The notes under the pieces were generated by a model, which was not told the DNA's origin, ran no database searches, and worked only from the letters and a program-made list of their open reading frames with translations. From Roseburia sp. CAG:10041_57 (GTDB lineage: Bacteria; Bacillota; Clostridia; Lachnospirales; Lachnospiraceae), in contig MNTL01000056.1 of the NCBI GenBank assembly GCA_001916965.1, positions 1 through 46,862 of the forward strand: a DNA stretch of 46,862 nucleotides, read 5' to 3'. Numbering within the stretch: the first letter of the stretch is position 1; each line of letters opens with the position of its first letter. Of this stretch, positions 33,007 to 41,890 are shown one piece after another. The position numbers were made by a program, and so were the translations under genes.

Positions 33007-36000
33007 CTATCTTGGAACCTCTACCATAATATATGCTTCTACAATATCCAGCTCCTGCATAGCATCAAATCCGTCAAATACAAGACCACATTCAAATCCT
33101 GCCTTAACTTCCTTCACGTCATCCTTAAATCTCTTTAATGATGCCAGTTCACCTTCGTAGATCTGCTCGCCTTCTCTGGTAATTCTGATCTTGCATCCTC
33201 TCTGGAATACACCATCAAGAACATAAGAACCTGCGATATTACCTACTGCAGATGCCTTGAAGATCTGTCTTACTTCTGCATGGCCGATTACCTTCTCTTC
33301 AAATACAGGGTCTAACATACCCTTCATTGCAGCTTCGATATCTTCGATTGCCTGATAGATGACTCTGTACAGTCTTACGTCAACACCTTCACGCTCTGCT
33401 GTTGCCTTAGCCTGTGCATCCGGACGAACATTGAAACCGATAATGATCGCATTGGATGCAGAAGCCAGAATAACATCGGATTCATTGATAGCACCTACAC
33501 CGCCATGGATGCATTTTACTACAACTTCTTCGTTGGAAAGCTTAACAAGACTCTGCTTAACTGCTTCCACACTACCCTGAACGTCAGCCTTGATGATCAG
33601 GTTGAGCTCTTTGAGGTTACCAGCCTGAATCTGTGAGAACAGATCATCCAGAGACATCTTGCTCTTAGTTTCTTCAAGAAGCTTCTCTTTATTCTGTGCT
33701 ACGAATGTTTCTGCATAATATTTTGCTTCCTTATCATTCTCATGTGCAAGGAAGATTTCACCTGCGTTTGGAACATCGCCAAGTCCAAGGATCTCTACAG
33801 GAGTAGAAGGACCTGCTTCCTTTACTCTTCTGCCCTTATCATCGATCATGGCACGTACTTTACCGCTGGCTGCTCCTGCAGATACGAAATCACCAACATG
33901 AAGTGTACCCTTCTGTACAAGAATTGTAGCTACAGGACCACGTCCCTTATCCAGCTCAGCTTCGATAACCAGACCTCTTGCCCGTCTGTTAGGGTTAGCC
34001 TTAAGCTCCAGAACTTCTGCTGTCAGAAGAATCATTTCCAGAAGGTTGTCAATACCTTCGCCTGATTTAGCAGATACAGGTACGAATACTGTACTTCCGC
34101 CCCAGTCTTCTGCGATCAGACCATATTCTGTCAATTCCTGCTTTACACGCTCTACATTAGCGCCCGGCTTATCAATCTTGTTTACTGCAACAATGATTTC
34201 GATACCTGCTGCCTTGGCATGATTGATAGCTTCTACAGTCTGTGGCATAACGCCATCATCTGCTGCAACTACAAGGATTGCAATATCTGTGGAATTTGCA
34301 CCACGCATACGCATAGCTGTGAATGCTTCATGTCCAGGTGTATCCAGGAATGTGATCTTCTCACCGTTTACATTTACTGTGTAAGCACCGATATGCTGTG
34401 TGATACCGCCTGCTTCCTTATCTGTTACATTAGTCTTACGGATAGCATCCAGAAGAGAAGTCTTACCATGGTCAACGTGTCCCATTACACAGATAACAGG
34501 AGGTCTCTTAACCATATCTTCTTCTTTTTCTTCATCCTCTTTCAACAACTCTTCGATAACGTCTACCTTAACTTCCTTCTCGCAGATGATATCATAATCA
34601 ATTGCGATATTCTCAGCAGTTTCATAGGAAATCTCCTGATTTACAGTTACGATCTGCCCCTGCATGAAGAGCTTCTTAACGATAGCGGATGGCTGAATCT
34701 TCATCTTATCAGCCAGTTCCTTGATTGTCAGAGTCTCAGGTAAAATGATTACCTTGATCTGCTCTTCTACCTGCTCTACAGGCTTCTTCTCAGGCTTAAT
34801 GAACTTGCCAGGCTTATTCTTGCCCTTGATGTTCTGCATATCGCCATCTTCTTCATACATCAGATCCTTGCGGTTCTTCTTATCCTTCTCCTGGCTGATA
34901 CGGCGCTTCTCTTCGTCTCTATGCTTCTCTGCGTCCTTAATCGGGCTGTCCGGAACAAAATTATTACTCTTCTGTCCTGGTCTGCCACCCTGCTTGCCGC
35001 CAAAACCGCCTCTGTTGTTATCGCGTCTGTCATCATCCTTGTTGAAGCCGCCTCTGTTGCCGCCAAAGCCCTGGCCTGGTCTTGCATTCTGTCTGTTCGG
35101 GTCAAAAGGTCTTCTGTTGCCGTCATTGTTACGCTGACCGCCGTCTCTTCTGTTACCATCGAAGGAACGCTGCTGACCACCATCACGTCTGTTGCCATCA
35201 AAAGAACGCTGCTGACCGCCATCGCGTCTGTTGCCATTTCCGTCAAAAGAGCGCTGCTGACCACCATCACGTCTCTGATAGTTATTATTATCAGAACGTC
35301 TCTGGTTATCATACTGTCTTGGTCCGTTATTATATCCCTGTCTTCTATCCTGATTTCTGTCTGAATTTCTATCCTGGGAACCACTCTGCTGTCTTGGAGC
35401 AGATGTCTGTGCGGCTCTGTTGTCCTGAGCAGGTGCTTCCTTAGGTGCTTCTGTAGCCTTAGGTGCTTCCACTGCTGTCTCAGCCTTAGGCTGTGGTGCG
35501 GGTGCTGCCTTTGGTGTTTCAGCTGCCGGTGCTGCTTCTACAGGCTTTACTGTTTCAGGCGTTGTCTGTGCCTTTACTGTTGTATTCACCGGCTCTTCTG
35601 CCTTAACCGGAGCCTCAGCTGCCTTTGGTGCCTCTACGGGTTTTGCTGCTTCTTTTACAGGCTCTGCTGCTTTCACTGCCTGTGCAGGCGCAGGTGCTGC
35701 CTTCTTCTCCTGATGTGCGGGTTTTCTTGGAATCTGTGCGCCCGGCATCTTGGAATTATGTGGGTTGCTTACAAAAATAATACTTTTCTTTTTCTTTACC
35801 GGTGCTTTTGCATCTGCCGGCTGTTCCTTCTTGTCAGCTTCAGCTGCCTTTGGTGTCTCCTCAGACTTAGCAGGTGCCTTTAAGGAGTTCTTTAAATCTT
35901 CTACCTGTCCGTCTTCTAATACGCTCATATGGCTCTTTACCTCTATCCCTTTATTTTTTAATGCTGTCAGGATATCCTTACTCTGTAAGCCCATCTCCTG

Positions 36001-36030
36001 CGCTAATTCATAAACTTTCATTTTTGCCAT
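33007..36030 (-). CDS. infB: Translation initiation factor IF-2 with long disordered Gly/Arg/Asn-rich region
   Basis: About 1007 residues. An IF2_N domain (MAKMKVYELAQEMGLQS) is followed by an Ala/Pro/Lys/Glu-rich linker, then a Gly-Gln-Arg-Asn region with near-identical repeats of NRRDGGQQRSFDG and a GGF/RGG-rich tract (about residues 225-365). The second IF2_N, the G domain (GHVDHGKTSLLDAI, DTPGHEAFTAMR, NKID) and domains II-IV come after. IF-2 places initiator tRNA on the ribosome. ATG 36030 is preceded by GGAG. It overlaps ylxQ by 23 bases. Confidence 0.97.
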   Translation of the reverse strand: MAKMKVYELAQEMGLQSKDILTALKNKGIEVKSHMSVLEDGQVEDLKNSLKAPAKSEETPKAAEADKKEQPADAKAPVKKKKSIIFVSNPHNSKMPGAQIPRKPAHQEKKAAPAPAQAVKAAEPVKEAAKPVEAPKAAEAPVKAEEPVNTTVKAQTTPETVKPVEAAPAAETPKAAPAPQPKAETAVEAPKATEAPKEAPAQDNRAAQTSAPRQQSGSQDRNSDRNQDRRQGYNNGPRQYDNQRRSDNNNYQRRDGGQQRSFDGNGNRRDGGQQRSFDGNRRDGGQQRSFDGNRRDGGQRNNDGNRRPFDPNRQNARPGQGFGGNRGGFNKDDDRRDNNRGGFGGKQGGRPGQKSNNFVPDSPIKDAEKHRDEEKRRISQEKDKKNRKDLMYEEDGDMQNIKGKNKPGKFIKPEKKPVEQVEEQIKVIILPETLTIKELADKMKIQPSAIVKKLFMQGQIVTVNQEISYETAENIAIDYDIICEKEVKVDVIEELLKEDEEKEEDMVKRPPVICVMGHVDHGKTSLLDAIRKTNVTDKEAGGITQHIGAYTVNVNGEKITFLDTPGHEAFTAMRMRGANSTDIAILVVAADDGVMPQTVEAINHAKAAGIEIIVAVNKIDKPGANVERVKQELTEYGLIAEDWGGSTVFVPVSAKSGEGIDNLLEMILLTAEVLELKANPNRRARGLVIEAELDKGRGPVATILVQKGTLHVGDFVSAGAASGKVRAMIDDKGRRVKEAGPSTPVEILGLGDVPNAGEIFLAHENDKEAKYYAETFVAQNKEKLLEETKSKMSLDDLFSQIQAGNLKELNLIIKADVQGSVEAVKQSLVKLSNEEVVVKCIHGGVGAINESDVILASASNAIIIGFNVRPDAQAKATAEREGVDVRLYRVIYQAIEDIEAAMKGMLDPVFEEKVIGHAEVRQIFKASAVGNIAGSYVLDGVFQRGCKIRITREGEQIYEGELASLKRFKDDVKEVKAGFECGLVFDGFDAMQELDIVEAYIMVEVPR

Positions 36031-36358
36031 TTCTATCTCCATTCTCATTGCAAACTGGTTCCAGATATTTACCTAATGACTTAGCGAAGCCCTCATCTGT
36101 AATGGCAAGAGACGATCTCATATCTCTACCAATTGCACGTCCAAGCTCCTCTTTCGTACCGTAGATATACTGCTGTACTTCATAGAACTCACACGAGTTG
36201 GAAAACTTTTTTGTAGTGTTATCCGATGCATCCGATGCTATAATCACCAGCCAGGCACTGCCATCCTTGATGCTCTTATCGACTGCAAATTCTCCACTTA
36301 CCACCTTGCCTGCCTTCATCGCCAGGCCAAGCATGGAATATATTCTATCTTGCTTCAA
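36008..36358 (-). CDS. ylxQ: L7Ae-like ribosomal protein (YlxQ family)
   Basis: A 116-residue protein beginning MKQDRIYSMLGLAMKAGKVVSGEFAVDKSI, with LVIIASDASDNTTKKFSNSC, matching the L7Ae/L30e/S12e RNA-binding fold. Relatives bind kink-turn RNA, and the gene lies between rnpM and infB as in Bacillus. It overlaps rnpM by 14 bases and infB by 23. Its function is not well known. Confidence 0.93.
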   Translation of the reverse strand: MKQDRIYSMLGLAMKAGKVVSGEFAVDKSIKDGSAWLVIIASDASDNTTKKFSNSCEFYEVQQYIYGTKEELGRAIGRDMRSSLAITDEGFAKSLGKYLEPVCNENGDRNGKNESL

Positions 36359-36617
36359 GCGCCTCTATCTCCTTTGTCAGGCTATCATAAACCTCTTCGG
36401 GAATCGTCATTTTGAAAGATCTGTCTAATCCTTTGGTCTTCTTTGCCTTTTGCAGGCATTCGGCATTACGGCACACGTAAGCGCCTCTGCCGTTCTTCTT
36501 GCCTGTGGTATCCAGCACAATGCCCTCATCCTCAGTCTTTAAGACTCTCAACATTTCTTTCTTGTTCTTCATTTCTCCACAGCCTACACACTGTCTTAAA
36601 GGAATCTTCTTACTCAT
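36345..36617 (-). CDS. rnpM: RNase P modulator RnpM (YlxR family)
   Basis: A 90-residue basic protein beginning MSKKIPLRQCVGCGEMKNKKEMLRV, with NGRGAYVCRNAECLQKAKKTKGLDRSF, the YlxR (DUF448) signature. It binds RNA and in B. subtilis interacts with RNase P. The start at 36617 overlaps the nusA stop by 8 bases (ATGAGTAA). Confidence 0.94.
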   Translation of the reverse strand: MSKKIPLRQCVGCGEMKNKKEMLRVLKTEDEGIVLDTTGKKNGRGAYVCRNAECLQKAKKTKGLDRSFKMTIPEEVYDSLTKEIEALEAR

Positions 36618-37827
36618 TGCTTTCCTCTGTAACCTCTTCTGCTGTTTCGTCTGCTGCCTCAGTATCAACAGCTTCTGCTGTCTCCTCTGCCTCTGCAGCT
36701 TCGCCGTCTTCGTATTCGTCCTCTTCGTAGTATACGTCGCCGTCTTCATCATACATATAGTCTTCGTAGCGGAAGCCTTCTGCATCCTTAGCCTGTGTCT
36801 CAGACTTAATATCAATCTTATATCCTGTCAGTCTTGCTGCAAGACGGGCATTCTGACCTTCCTTACCAATCGCAAGTGAAAGCTGGTAATCAGGAACAAC
36901 TACCTTGGCTGTCTTCTCATCAGGATCTGCAAATACTGCTACGATCTTGGCAGGAGAAAGGGCATTCTGAATGAAGTTGCCAGGGTTCTCATCCCAGTTC
37001 ACGATATCAATCTTCTCTCCACGAAGCTCTTCTACGATAGCGTTGACTCTTTCACCGTTCTTACCTACACATGCACCAACTGCATCTACGTTAGGATTAT
37101 TGGTTCTGACTGCCATCTTGGTTCTGCTTCCTGCCTCACGGGCAATGCTCATGATCTCTACTGTACCGTCCTGAATCTCTGTTACTTCTGCTTCGAACAG
37201 TCTCTTAACCAGTTCAGGATGTGTTCTGCTGACTGTGATTCTAGGTCCCTTCGGTGTATTCTTTACTTCCAGAATGTATACCTTGATATGTTCTGTTGGG
37301 CGGAATACTTCGCCTTTTACCTGCTCTGCCTCTGTCAGGAGTGCATCTGCCTTACCAAGATCAATGCTGATGTTCTTGCCGGAGTAACGCTGCACGATAC
37401 CGGTCATAACGTCCTTTTCCTTCTCAAAGAACTGGTTGTAAATGACGCTTCTCTCTTCCTCACGGATCTTCTGTAAGATAACGTTCTTCGCATTCTGTGT
37501 TGCAATACGTCCGAATTCCTTGGACTCAATCTTCACGTTGATCTTCAGACCTACTTCTGCCTTCTTATTCAGCTTCTTGGCATCATCCAGACAGATCTGT
37601 AACAGATCATCTTCTACATCATCAGGTGTTGCTACGATTTCCTTAGTAGCATATACTAAATAATCACAGGTATTTCTGTCGATCTGTACTGTGATATTAT
37701 CTGCTTTACCGAAATGGTTCTTGCAGGCTGTCATAAGAGAGTTCTCAATTGCCTCAAAAAGAGTCTCTTTACTGATCTCTTTCTCCTTTTCCAAAATATT
37801 CAGTGCTTCTAATAATTCTTTATTCAT
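36610..37827 (-). CDS. nusA: Transcription termination/antitermination factor NusA
   Basis: A 405-residue protein with an N-terminal RNA polymerase-binding domain (residues 1-130), S1 domain, and two KH domains including GACVGKNGERVNAIVEELRGEKIDIV and YQLSLAIGKEGQNARLAARLTGYKIDIKSE. Past about residue 350 the chain is a low-complexity acidic tail of Glu, Asp, Ala and Thr. NusA controls pausing, termination and antitermination. It is the second gene of the rimP operon. Confidence 0.97.
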   Translation of the reverse strand: MNKELLEALNILEKEKEISKETLFEAIENSLMTACKNHFGKADNITVQIDRNTCDYLVYATKEIVATPDDVEDDLLQICLDDAKKLNKKAEVGLKINVKIESKEFGRIATQNAKNVILQKIREEERSVIYNQFFEKEKDVMTGIVQRYSGKNISIDLGKADALLTEAEQVKGEVFRPTEHIKVYILEVKNTPKGPRITVSRTHPELVKRLFEAEVTEIQDGTVEIMSIAREAGSRTKMAVRTNNPNVDAVGACVGKNGERVNAIVEELRGEKIDIVNWDENPGNFIQNALSPAKIVAVFADPDEKTAKVVVPDYQLSLAIGKEGQNARLAARLTGYKIDIKSETQAKDAEGFRYEDYMYDEDGDVYYEEDEYEDGEAAEAEETAEAVDTEAADETAEEVTEESNE

Positions 37828-37848
37828 TTTTCCTTTACCCTCCTAAAG

Positions 37849-38313
37849 CTAAAAATCCAGCGTTAATCTGATAATTGCTATGTCAGATTTTGCAAAGACT
37901 AAATCTTTTTCTTCTGTCTGTATTGTAATGGTGTCCTTATCATAGCTTTTCAGGATACCTGTAAACTCTTTCTGCTTATCAATAGGCTTATAGGTTCTGA
38001 CCTCTACTTCTTCTCCCAGGCTCTTCTCCAGATGGCGGTCCTTCTTCAATGCCCTGCCAAGTCCGGGGCTGCTCACCTCCAGAATATAAGCATCTGAAAT
38101 GAAGTCTTCTTCATCCAGCTTATCTGAGAAAGCACGGCTGACATTCTCGCAGTCAATGATACTGACTCCCTCCGGCTTATCAATGTAAGCTCTCAGGTAC
38201 CAGTCGCTTCCTTCCTTTACATATTCCACATCGTACACTTCACAGCCATTCGCCGCAGCGATAGGCGTCAGCAGTTCTTCTGCCCGTGCTTCATAGGCAT
38301 CTTTCTTCGCCAT
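37849..38313 (-). CDS. rimP: Ribosome maturation factor RimP
   Basis: About 154 residues. The N-terminal domain includes ANGCEVYDVEYVKEGSDWYLRAYIDKPEGVSIIDCENVSRAF and YILEVSSPGLGRALKK; the C-terminal part is Sm-like. It is needed for 30S assembly. ATG 38313 begins MAKKDAYEARAEELL; the longer frame to 38376 runs through the leader hairpin and is rejected. It is the first gene of the string that ends at ribF. Confidence 0.95.
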   Translation of the reverse strand: MAKKDAYEARAEELLTPIAAANGCEVYDVEYVKEGSDWYLRAYIDKPEGVSIIDCENVSRAFSDKLDEEDFISDAYILEVSSPGLGRALKKDRHLEKSLGEEVEVRTYKPIDKQKEFTGILKSYDKDTITIQTEEKDLVFAKSDIAIIRLTLDF

Positions 38314-38349
38314 TGCTTCACCTGTCCTTTTCCTGTTGTTGCATGTCAG

Positions 38350-38384
38350 AATAAAAGAGTGGACTCGCAAGCCCACTCTTTATC
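38350..38384 (-). ncRNA. rimP leader hairpin, possible attenuator
   Basis: On the minus strand AAGAGTGGGC, loop TTGCGA and GTCCACTCTT form a 10-bp stem with one G-U, followed by TTATT. It lies between the rimP promoter and its start, about 20 nt after the predicted +1, so it is positioned to end or slow transcription of the whole rimP-ribF operon. A similar hairpin occurs before rimP in other Firmicutes to my recollection; the regulator is not known. Confidence 0.55.
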
Positions 38385-38409
38385 ATCAAGCACTATAAAT
38401 CATAATTGT

Positions 38410-38438
38410 ATTGTAACACCTTATAAAAGACAATGCAA
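38410..38438 (-). promoter_or_regulatory. Promoter of the rimP-ribF operon
   Basis: On the minus strand TTGCAT (38433-38438), exactly 17 bases and TACAAT (38410-38415). Transcription would start near 38403 and give a leader of about 90 nt containing the hairpin at 38350-38384. Confidence 0.85.
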
Positions 38439-38458
38439 GAGGTTTGGATAAAAATGTC

Positions 38459-40129
38459 TTATTTTTTCTTAACATAACATCTTTTCCTGAAAAATGAAAT
38501 ACCATAGCACAGAACCTGATCGTAATTATCCTCGAATTCTTTCGCATACATTCTGTCATCAATCTGGGCAAGTGCCTCTGTGCAATCCGGCTCTAATCTC
38601 TCCAGTGTTCTGGAATATTTGGCTTCAAATACTGCTACACGTCCATTGTGTGGATCTATGACAACAACATCACTACGTCCTTCTCCATGTTCCCTGTTGG
38701 ACTCTACCATGTATCCTGCTCCTGCGAAAATACCAGCCAGAAAAGCATGATAAAAGTCTTCCCTGTAATCATGATAACTGATCGTCATGCGAAGGAGTGT
38801 GTTCATCTCCCTGGTCATAGCCTCACTGTCTCCATCCCATACCGCAGTAAAGAGAGCATGTCTGTTCCAACTTCTGGCACTATCAGAAAACCATGTCTGA
38901 ACCGTAGTTTCAAATATCTCCTGAATCTCCGCATTGGGAATAGCTAACGCAGCCAGCCCTTCTGGTATCTTCTCTCCAATATCCTGTTCTCGCACCTGTG
39001 TCAAATAACCTGTCAGATATAATATACTCCACAGATTATCCTCGGAAGCATGCAAATAATCATAAGTAAGATTCTCCTCTATTTTCTGGGTGATATAGCC
39101 ACCAGACATGAGAATCTCAAGCTTATGCGTAATACTGCTGCCCGCATAATCAATGAAAGAACGAATAATTGCATTGTCACTTGTATTCTTCCAATAGCTT
39201 GCCGGCTTGGCTTTATCGTTTCTCTGAAGATCACGCAAGTAATTCATAACATCCCATGGACAATACACATCAAATTCCCCAAAGTGATATCCATCGTACC
39301 ATTTTCTGACATTCTCTGCCTGCTCTGCAGCCTGCATTACTTCTAAAAGGCTGTCTACATCCTTCTGTGTAAATCCAAAATATTCATTTAAATGAGAAGA
39401 GGTTATTGTATCTGAAACAAAATTATTGGTTCCTGTAAAAATGCTCTCCTTCGCAATCTTCAGACATCCTGTCAGTACAGCAAATTGAAGAGACGCATTG
39501 TCTTTGAGTGTCGTACTCATCAATGCCTTGATTACTTCCATCATCTGTGCATAATATCCATGACTGCTGGCTTTAGCAACAGGAACATCATATTCATCCA
39601 GCAAAAGAATAACCTGTCTGCCATAATGCTGTCTCATCGCTGTGATCAAAAGAGCCAGACTCTTCTTTATCTCTGTAACAGAGGCTCTGCCCTCTATGAT
39701 CTGATGCATAATTTCCTTATCATACGCATTGATATGAGCGCTGTCGAGCAGATACAGGTGTTTCTTATACAAATCAGTGATCGTAGCCGACAACATTTCA
39801 TATGCACTTTCAAACGTCAGTCCATCTACATCTTTAAATGATAGAAATATGGCAGGATATTGATTCTGCCAACGTCTGCAAAGCTCTGTGTCTTTACTGA
39901 TCTCAAGTCCCTGAAACAATTCTCTGCTGTCTGTCCGAATATCAAAGAAGCTGGACAGCATGCTCATGCCAAGAGTCTTGCCAAAACGCCGTGGACGGGT
40001 AATCAATGTAACGGCTGTTGATTCACTCTTCAAAATCTCAGCTATCATCCCGCTTTTATCTATATAATAATATCCTTTGCTGCGAATCTGTTCAAAGTCA
40101 GAAATTCCTACAGGAATATTCATGCGCAT
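38459..40129 (-). CDS. AAA-ATPase-like protein with C-terminal PD-(D/E)XK nuclease domain
   Basis: A 556-residue protein of the AAA-ATPase_like plus DUF1703 type. Near the start GISDFEQIRSKGYYYIDKSGMI is typical; Walker A is RPRRFGKT (about residues 45-52) and Walker B is VILLLDEYDVPV. The C-terminal GRSDVVVIDPHNGRVAVFEAKYSR carries the D...ExK of a PD-(D/E)XK fold. The family is frequent and multicopy in gut Clostridia and Bacteroidetes, with unknown function. The start at 40129 follows AAGGAG. It lies beside a broken RloAB-like module. Confidence 0.85.
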   Translation of the reverse strand: MRMNIPVGISDFEQIRSKGYYYIDKSGMIAEILKSESTAVTLITRPRRFGKTLGMSMLSSFFDIRTDSRELFQGLEISKDTELCRRWQNQYPAIFLSFKDVDGLTFESAYEMLSATITDLYKKHLYLLDSAHINAYDKEIMHQIIEGRASVTEIKKSLALLITAMRQHYGRQVILLLDEYDVPVAKASSHGYYAQMMEVIKALMSTTLKDNASLQFAVLTGCLKIAKESIFTGTNNFVSDTITSSHLNEYFGFTQKDVDSLLEVMQAAEQAENVRKWYDGYHFGEFDVYCPWDVMNYLRDLQRNDKAKPASYWKNTSDNAIIRSFIDYAGSSITHKLEILMSGGYITQKIEENLTYDYLHASEDNLWSILYLTGYLTQVREQDIGEKIPEGLAALAIPNAEIQEIFETTVQTWFSDSARSWNRHALFTAVWDGDSEAMTREMNTLLRMTISYHDYREDFYHAFLAGIFAGAGYMVESNREHGEGRSDVVVIDPHNGRVAVFEAKYSRTLERLEPDCTEALAQIDDRMYAKEFEDNYDQVLCYGISFFRKRCYVKKK

Positions 40130-40144
40130 GTCTTCTCCTTATAT

Positions 40145-40290
40145 ATTATACGTTTGGTCTGTCATCCATTGCTGCTATCACCATTTTATCCATAAAAGCT
40201 TTAGAAGTAAACCCTTCATACACTTTTAATCCTTCTACAATACTTCTAATTCCTTTACTAATTTCACTTTCCGAGGATTACAATCCATAT
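40145..40290 (-). pseudogene. 3' fragment of an unknown gene joined to truncated rloB
   Basis: Just beyond the rloB-like stop, in another minus-strand frame, an open stretch reads SEISKGIRSIVEG then LKVYEGFTSKAFMDKM and ends in MVIAAMDDRPNV. It has no start of its own and looks like real coding sequence in its composition. The family was not recognised. It is probably the 3' end of a lost gene joined to rloB by deletion or frameshift. Confidence 0.4.
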
Positions 40291-40555
40291 CCAATACAAT
40301 ATATGCCTTATCCCCATTCTTTGCAGACAACTCATATCTTTTCCACGCAGATTCCATTGATTTAAGCATTCCCCTTGGATCAGTATCGAAACCGGTATTT
40401 ACAAATTGGATTGAATACTTTCCATGTTGCTCCTGAAAAGAAAGAAAATATTGCTTCTCTGTGTTATTTTTGCCTTCTCCAGTAAAAATCAATACAGCTC
40501 TTCTCTTACGTCTGACATCATTTCTCTTTTTCTTTTGAAAATTTCTGTCTGCCAA
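40235..40555 (-). pseudogene. rloB: RloB-domain protein, C-terminally truncated
   Basis: A 106-residue product. The N-terminal basic region and RAVLIFTGEGKNNTEKQYFL (Toprim-like Glu), then KAYIVLDMDCNPRKVK (D-x-D) match RloB, whose members are about 200 residues. The second half is missing. The TTG start follows the RloA stop directly and has GGGGAGG about 8 bases upstream, so translation would be coupled. RloB is also found as AbiLii in phage-defence AbiL systems. Probably not functional. Confidence 0.7.
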
Positions 40556-41821
40556 TCAAAGCACCTCCCCTGCCTGGAGGAATGGGATTGCGCCATATCT
40601 TCCCATCAAATAGCCCTTCTCAATATTTTCTGTCTTTCGAACAGAAAATTCATCAAGAGAATACAAATCTGTTACACCACTTTTAGAATCTTTCTCTGTA
40701 AAATAGATTTGATCTCTTCTAAACATATCTAAAGAAAGGATTCCTGTTTCATGTGTTGTCACAATTAACTGTGCTCCATTCTTATTTACATCGGGATCTC
40801 TAAAAAGATTCATTATAAATTTTACAAGACTTGGATGCATGCTTTTATCTATTTCATCAAGAACAATTGTCTTTCCCTTTTCAAAGGCATCCTTCAATAA
40901 AGGACCATAAAAGAACAATAACTGTGTTCCAATGGATTCCTCTTGAAGTGTAAGTGAAAATTCTGTTTTCTCTCCATTCTCATCTACAACCGTATATCCT
41001 GTTGTAATTTCAACATCATAATGTTTACCTTCATTCGGTGGTATTATTTTACCCTGAACAACAATTTGAAATGGAAGTGCCGGTCCACCCATAACTTCTT
41101 TTGCATCTACTTCTATACTACTAATATTAATGTCCGCCTGCTTTAATAAGTTCTTCGTGAACTCAATATATTTTCTGTTTTCATCTGTTCGATACTTTTC
41201 AAAAGCAACTCCTCCCAATTCCATTACATCTGTAAAAGTATCAATGGATTCTGCTAACCATTCAAACGGACTCTTTGTACATTCTACATTCCATGTTGTT
41301 GCTGTTGCCAGGAACAACTTATTAGCAGTATTCATCTGATAGGCTGCCTCAAGTTTAACCTTATATGCTCTATTGAATTTAGGTTTTTCATTCTCATTTA
41401 AGTCAAATAGTAATGTTGGCTTCGATGTATTGTAGCAATATAAATATTCTTCAACGACTTTTTCAGTTGTTGCACTAAATCCATAAATGTATTTCCTACC
41501 ATCTTTTGCAATAAAGGTAAATTCAAACGATGTAGGCTTATTTCTCGATTCAAAATCAAACTTAAACGGTGTCATAGGCAATTTATCAGTAACCTGCACA
41601 TTATTTGAATTTCTTATCATTATTAATGCAACTGTAATTGCCTTAAAGAGACTACTTTTCCCAGAGGCATTTGCTCCATAAATTGCAACTGAATTAACTG
41701 CTTTATAGTCTCCTTTTGTAATAAGATTCTCAGGATGCTCGCTATCTTTTGATGGTTCAAGGCTTAGGTATACCTTATCTCTAATAGATAAAAAGTTTTC
41801 CACTGTAAATTGAACTAACAT
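40556..41821 (-). CDS. rloA: RloA/AbiLi-type ATPase
   Basis: A 421-residue ABC-type ATPase (AAA_15/AAA_21). Walker A is GANASGKS at residues 49-56; the signature-like LQEESIGTQLLFFYGPLL and Walker B GKTIVLDEIDKSMHP lie in the last third, with the switch-region His in VTTHETGIL. It stands before an RloB-type gene, as in RloAB and AbiL defence modules, where the ATPase is thought to sense phage and control the Toprim partner. The ATPase is intact, but its partner is truncated. Confidence 0.85.
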   Translation of the reverse strand: MLVQFTVENFLSIRDKVYLSLEPSKDSEHPENLITKGDYKAVNSVAIYGANASGKSSLFKAITVALIMIRNSNNVQVTDKLPMTPFKFDFESRNKPTSFEFTFIAKDGRKYIYGFSATTEKVVEEYLYCYNTSKPTLLFDLNENEKPKFNRAYKVKLEAAYQMNTANKLFLATATTWNVECTKSPFEWLAESIDTFTDVMELGGVAFEKYRTDENRKYIEFTKNLLKQADINISSIEVDAKEVMGGPALPFQIVVQGKIIPPNEGKHYDVEITTGYTVVDENGEKTEFSLTLQEESIGTQLLFFYGPLLKDAFEKGKTIVLDEIDKSMHPSLVKFIMNLFRDPDVNKNGAQLIVTTHETGILSLDMFRRDQIYFTEKDSKSGVTDLYSLDEFSVRKTENIEKGYLMGRYGAIPFLQAGEVL

Positions 41822-41861
41822 ATGCTTGCCCCTCTCTCATTCATAATTGAGTCACAATATT

Positions 41862-41890
41862 ATCATATGTTTTCTGTCCTTATTTTGCAA
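41862..41890 (-). promoter_or_regulatory. Promoter of the rloA-rloB module
   Basis: On the minus strand TTGCAA (41885-41890), 17 bases and TATGAT (41862-41867), about 40 bases before the rloA start. A short CGCAAAAATGCG hairpin lies just upstream. Confidence 0.6.

Noticed and set aside
35082..35444. Short direct repeats that could be read as a CRISPR-like array
   Set aside because: The repeats are in frame within infB and encode a repeated peptide; there are no unique spacers and no cas genes.
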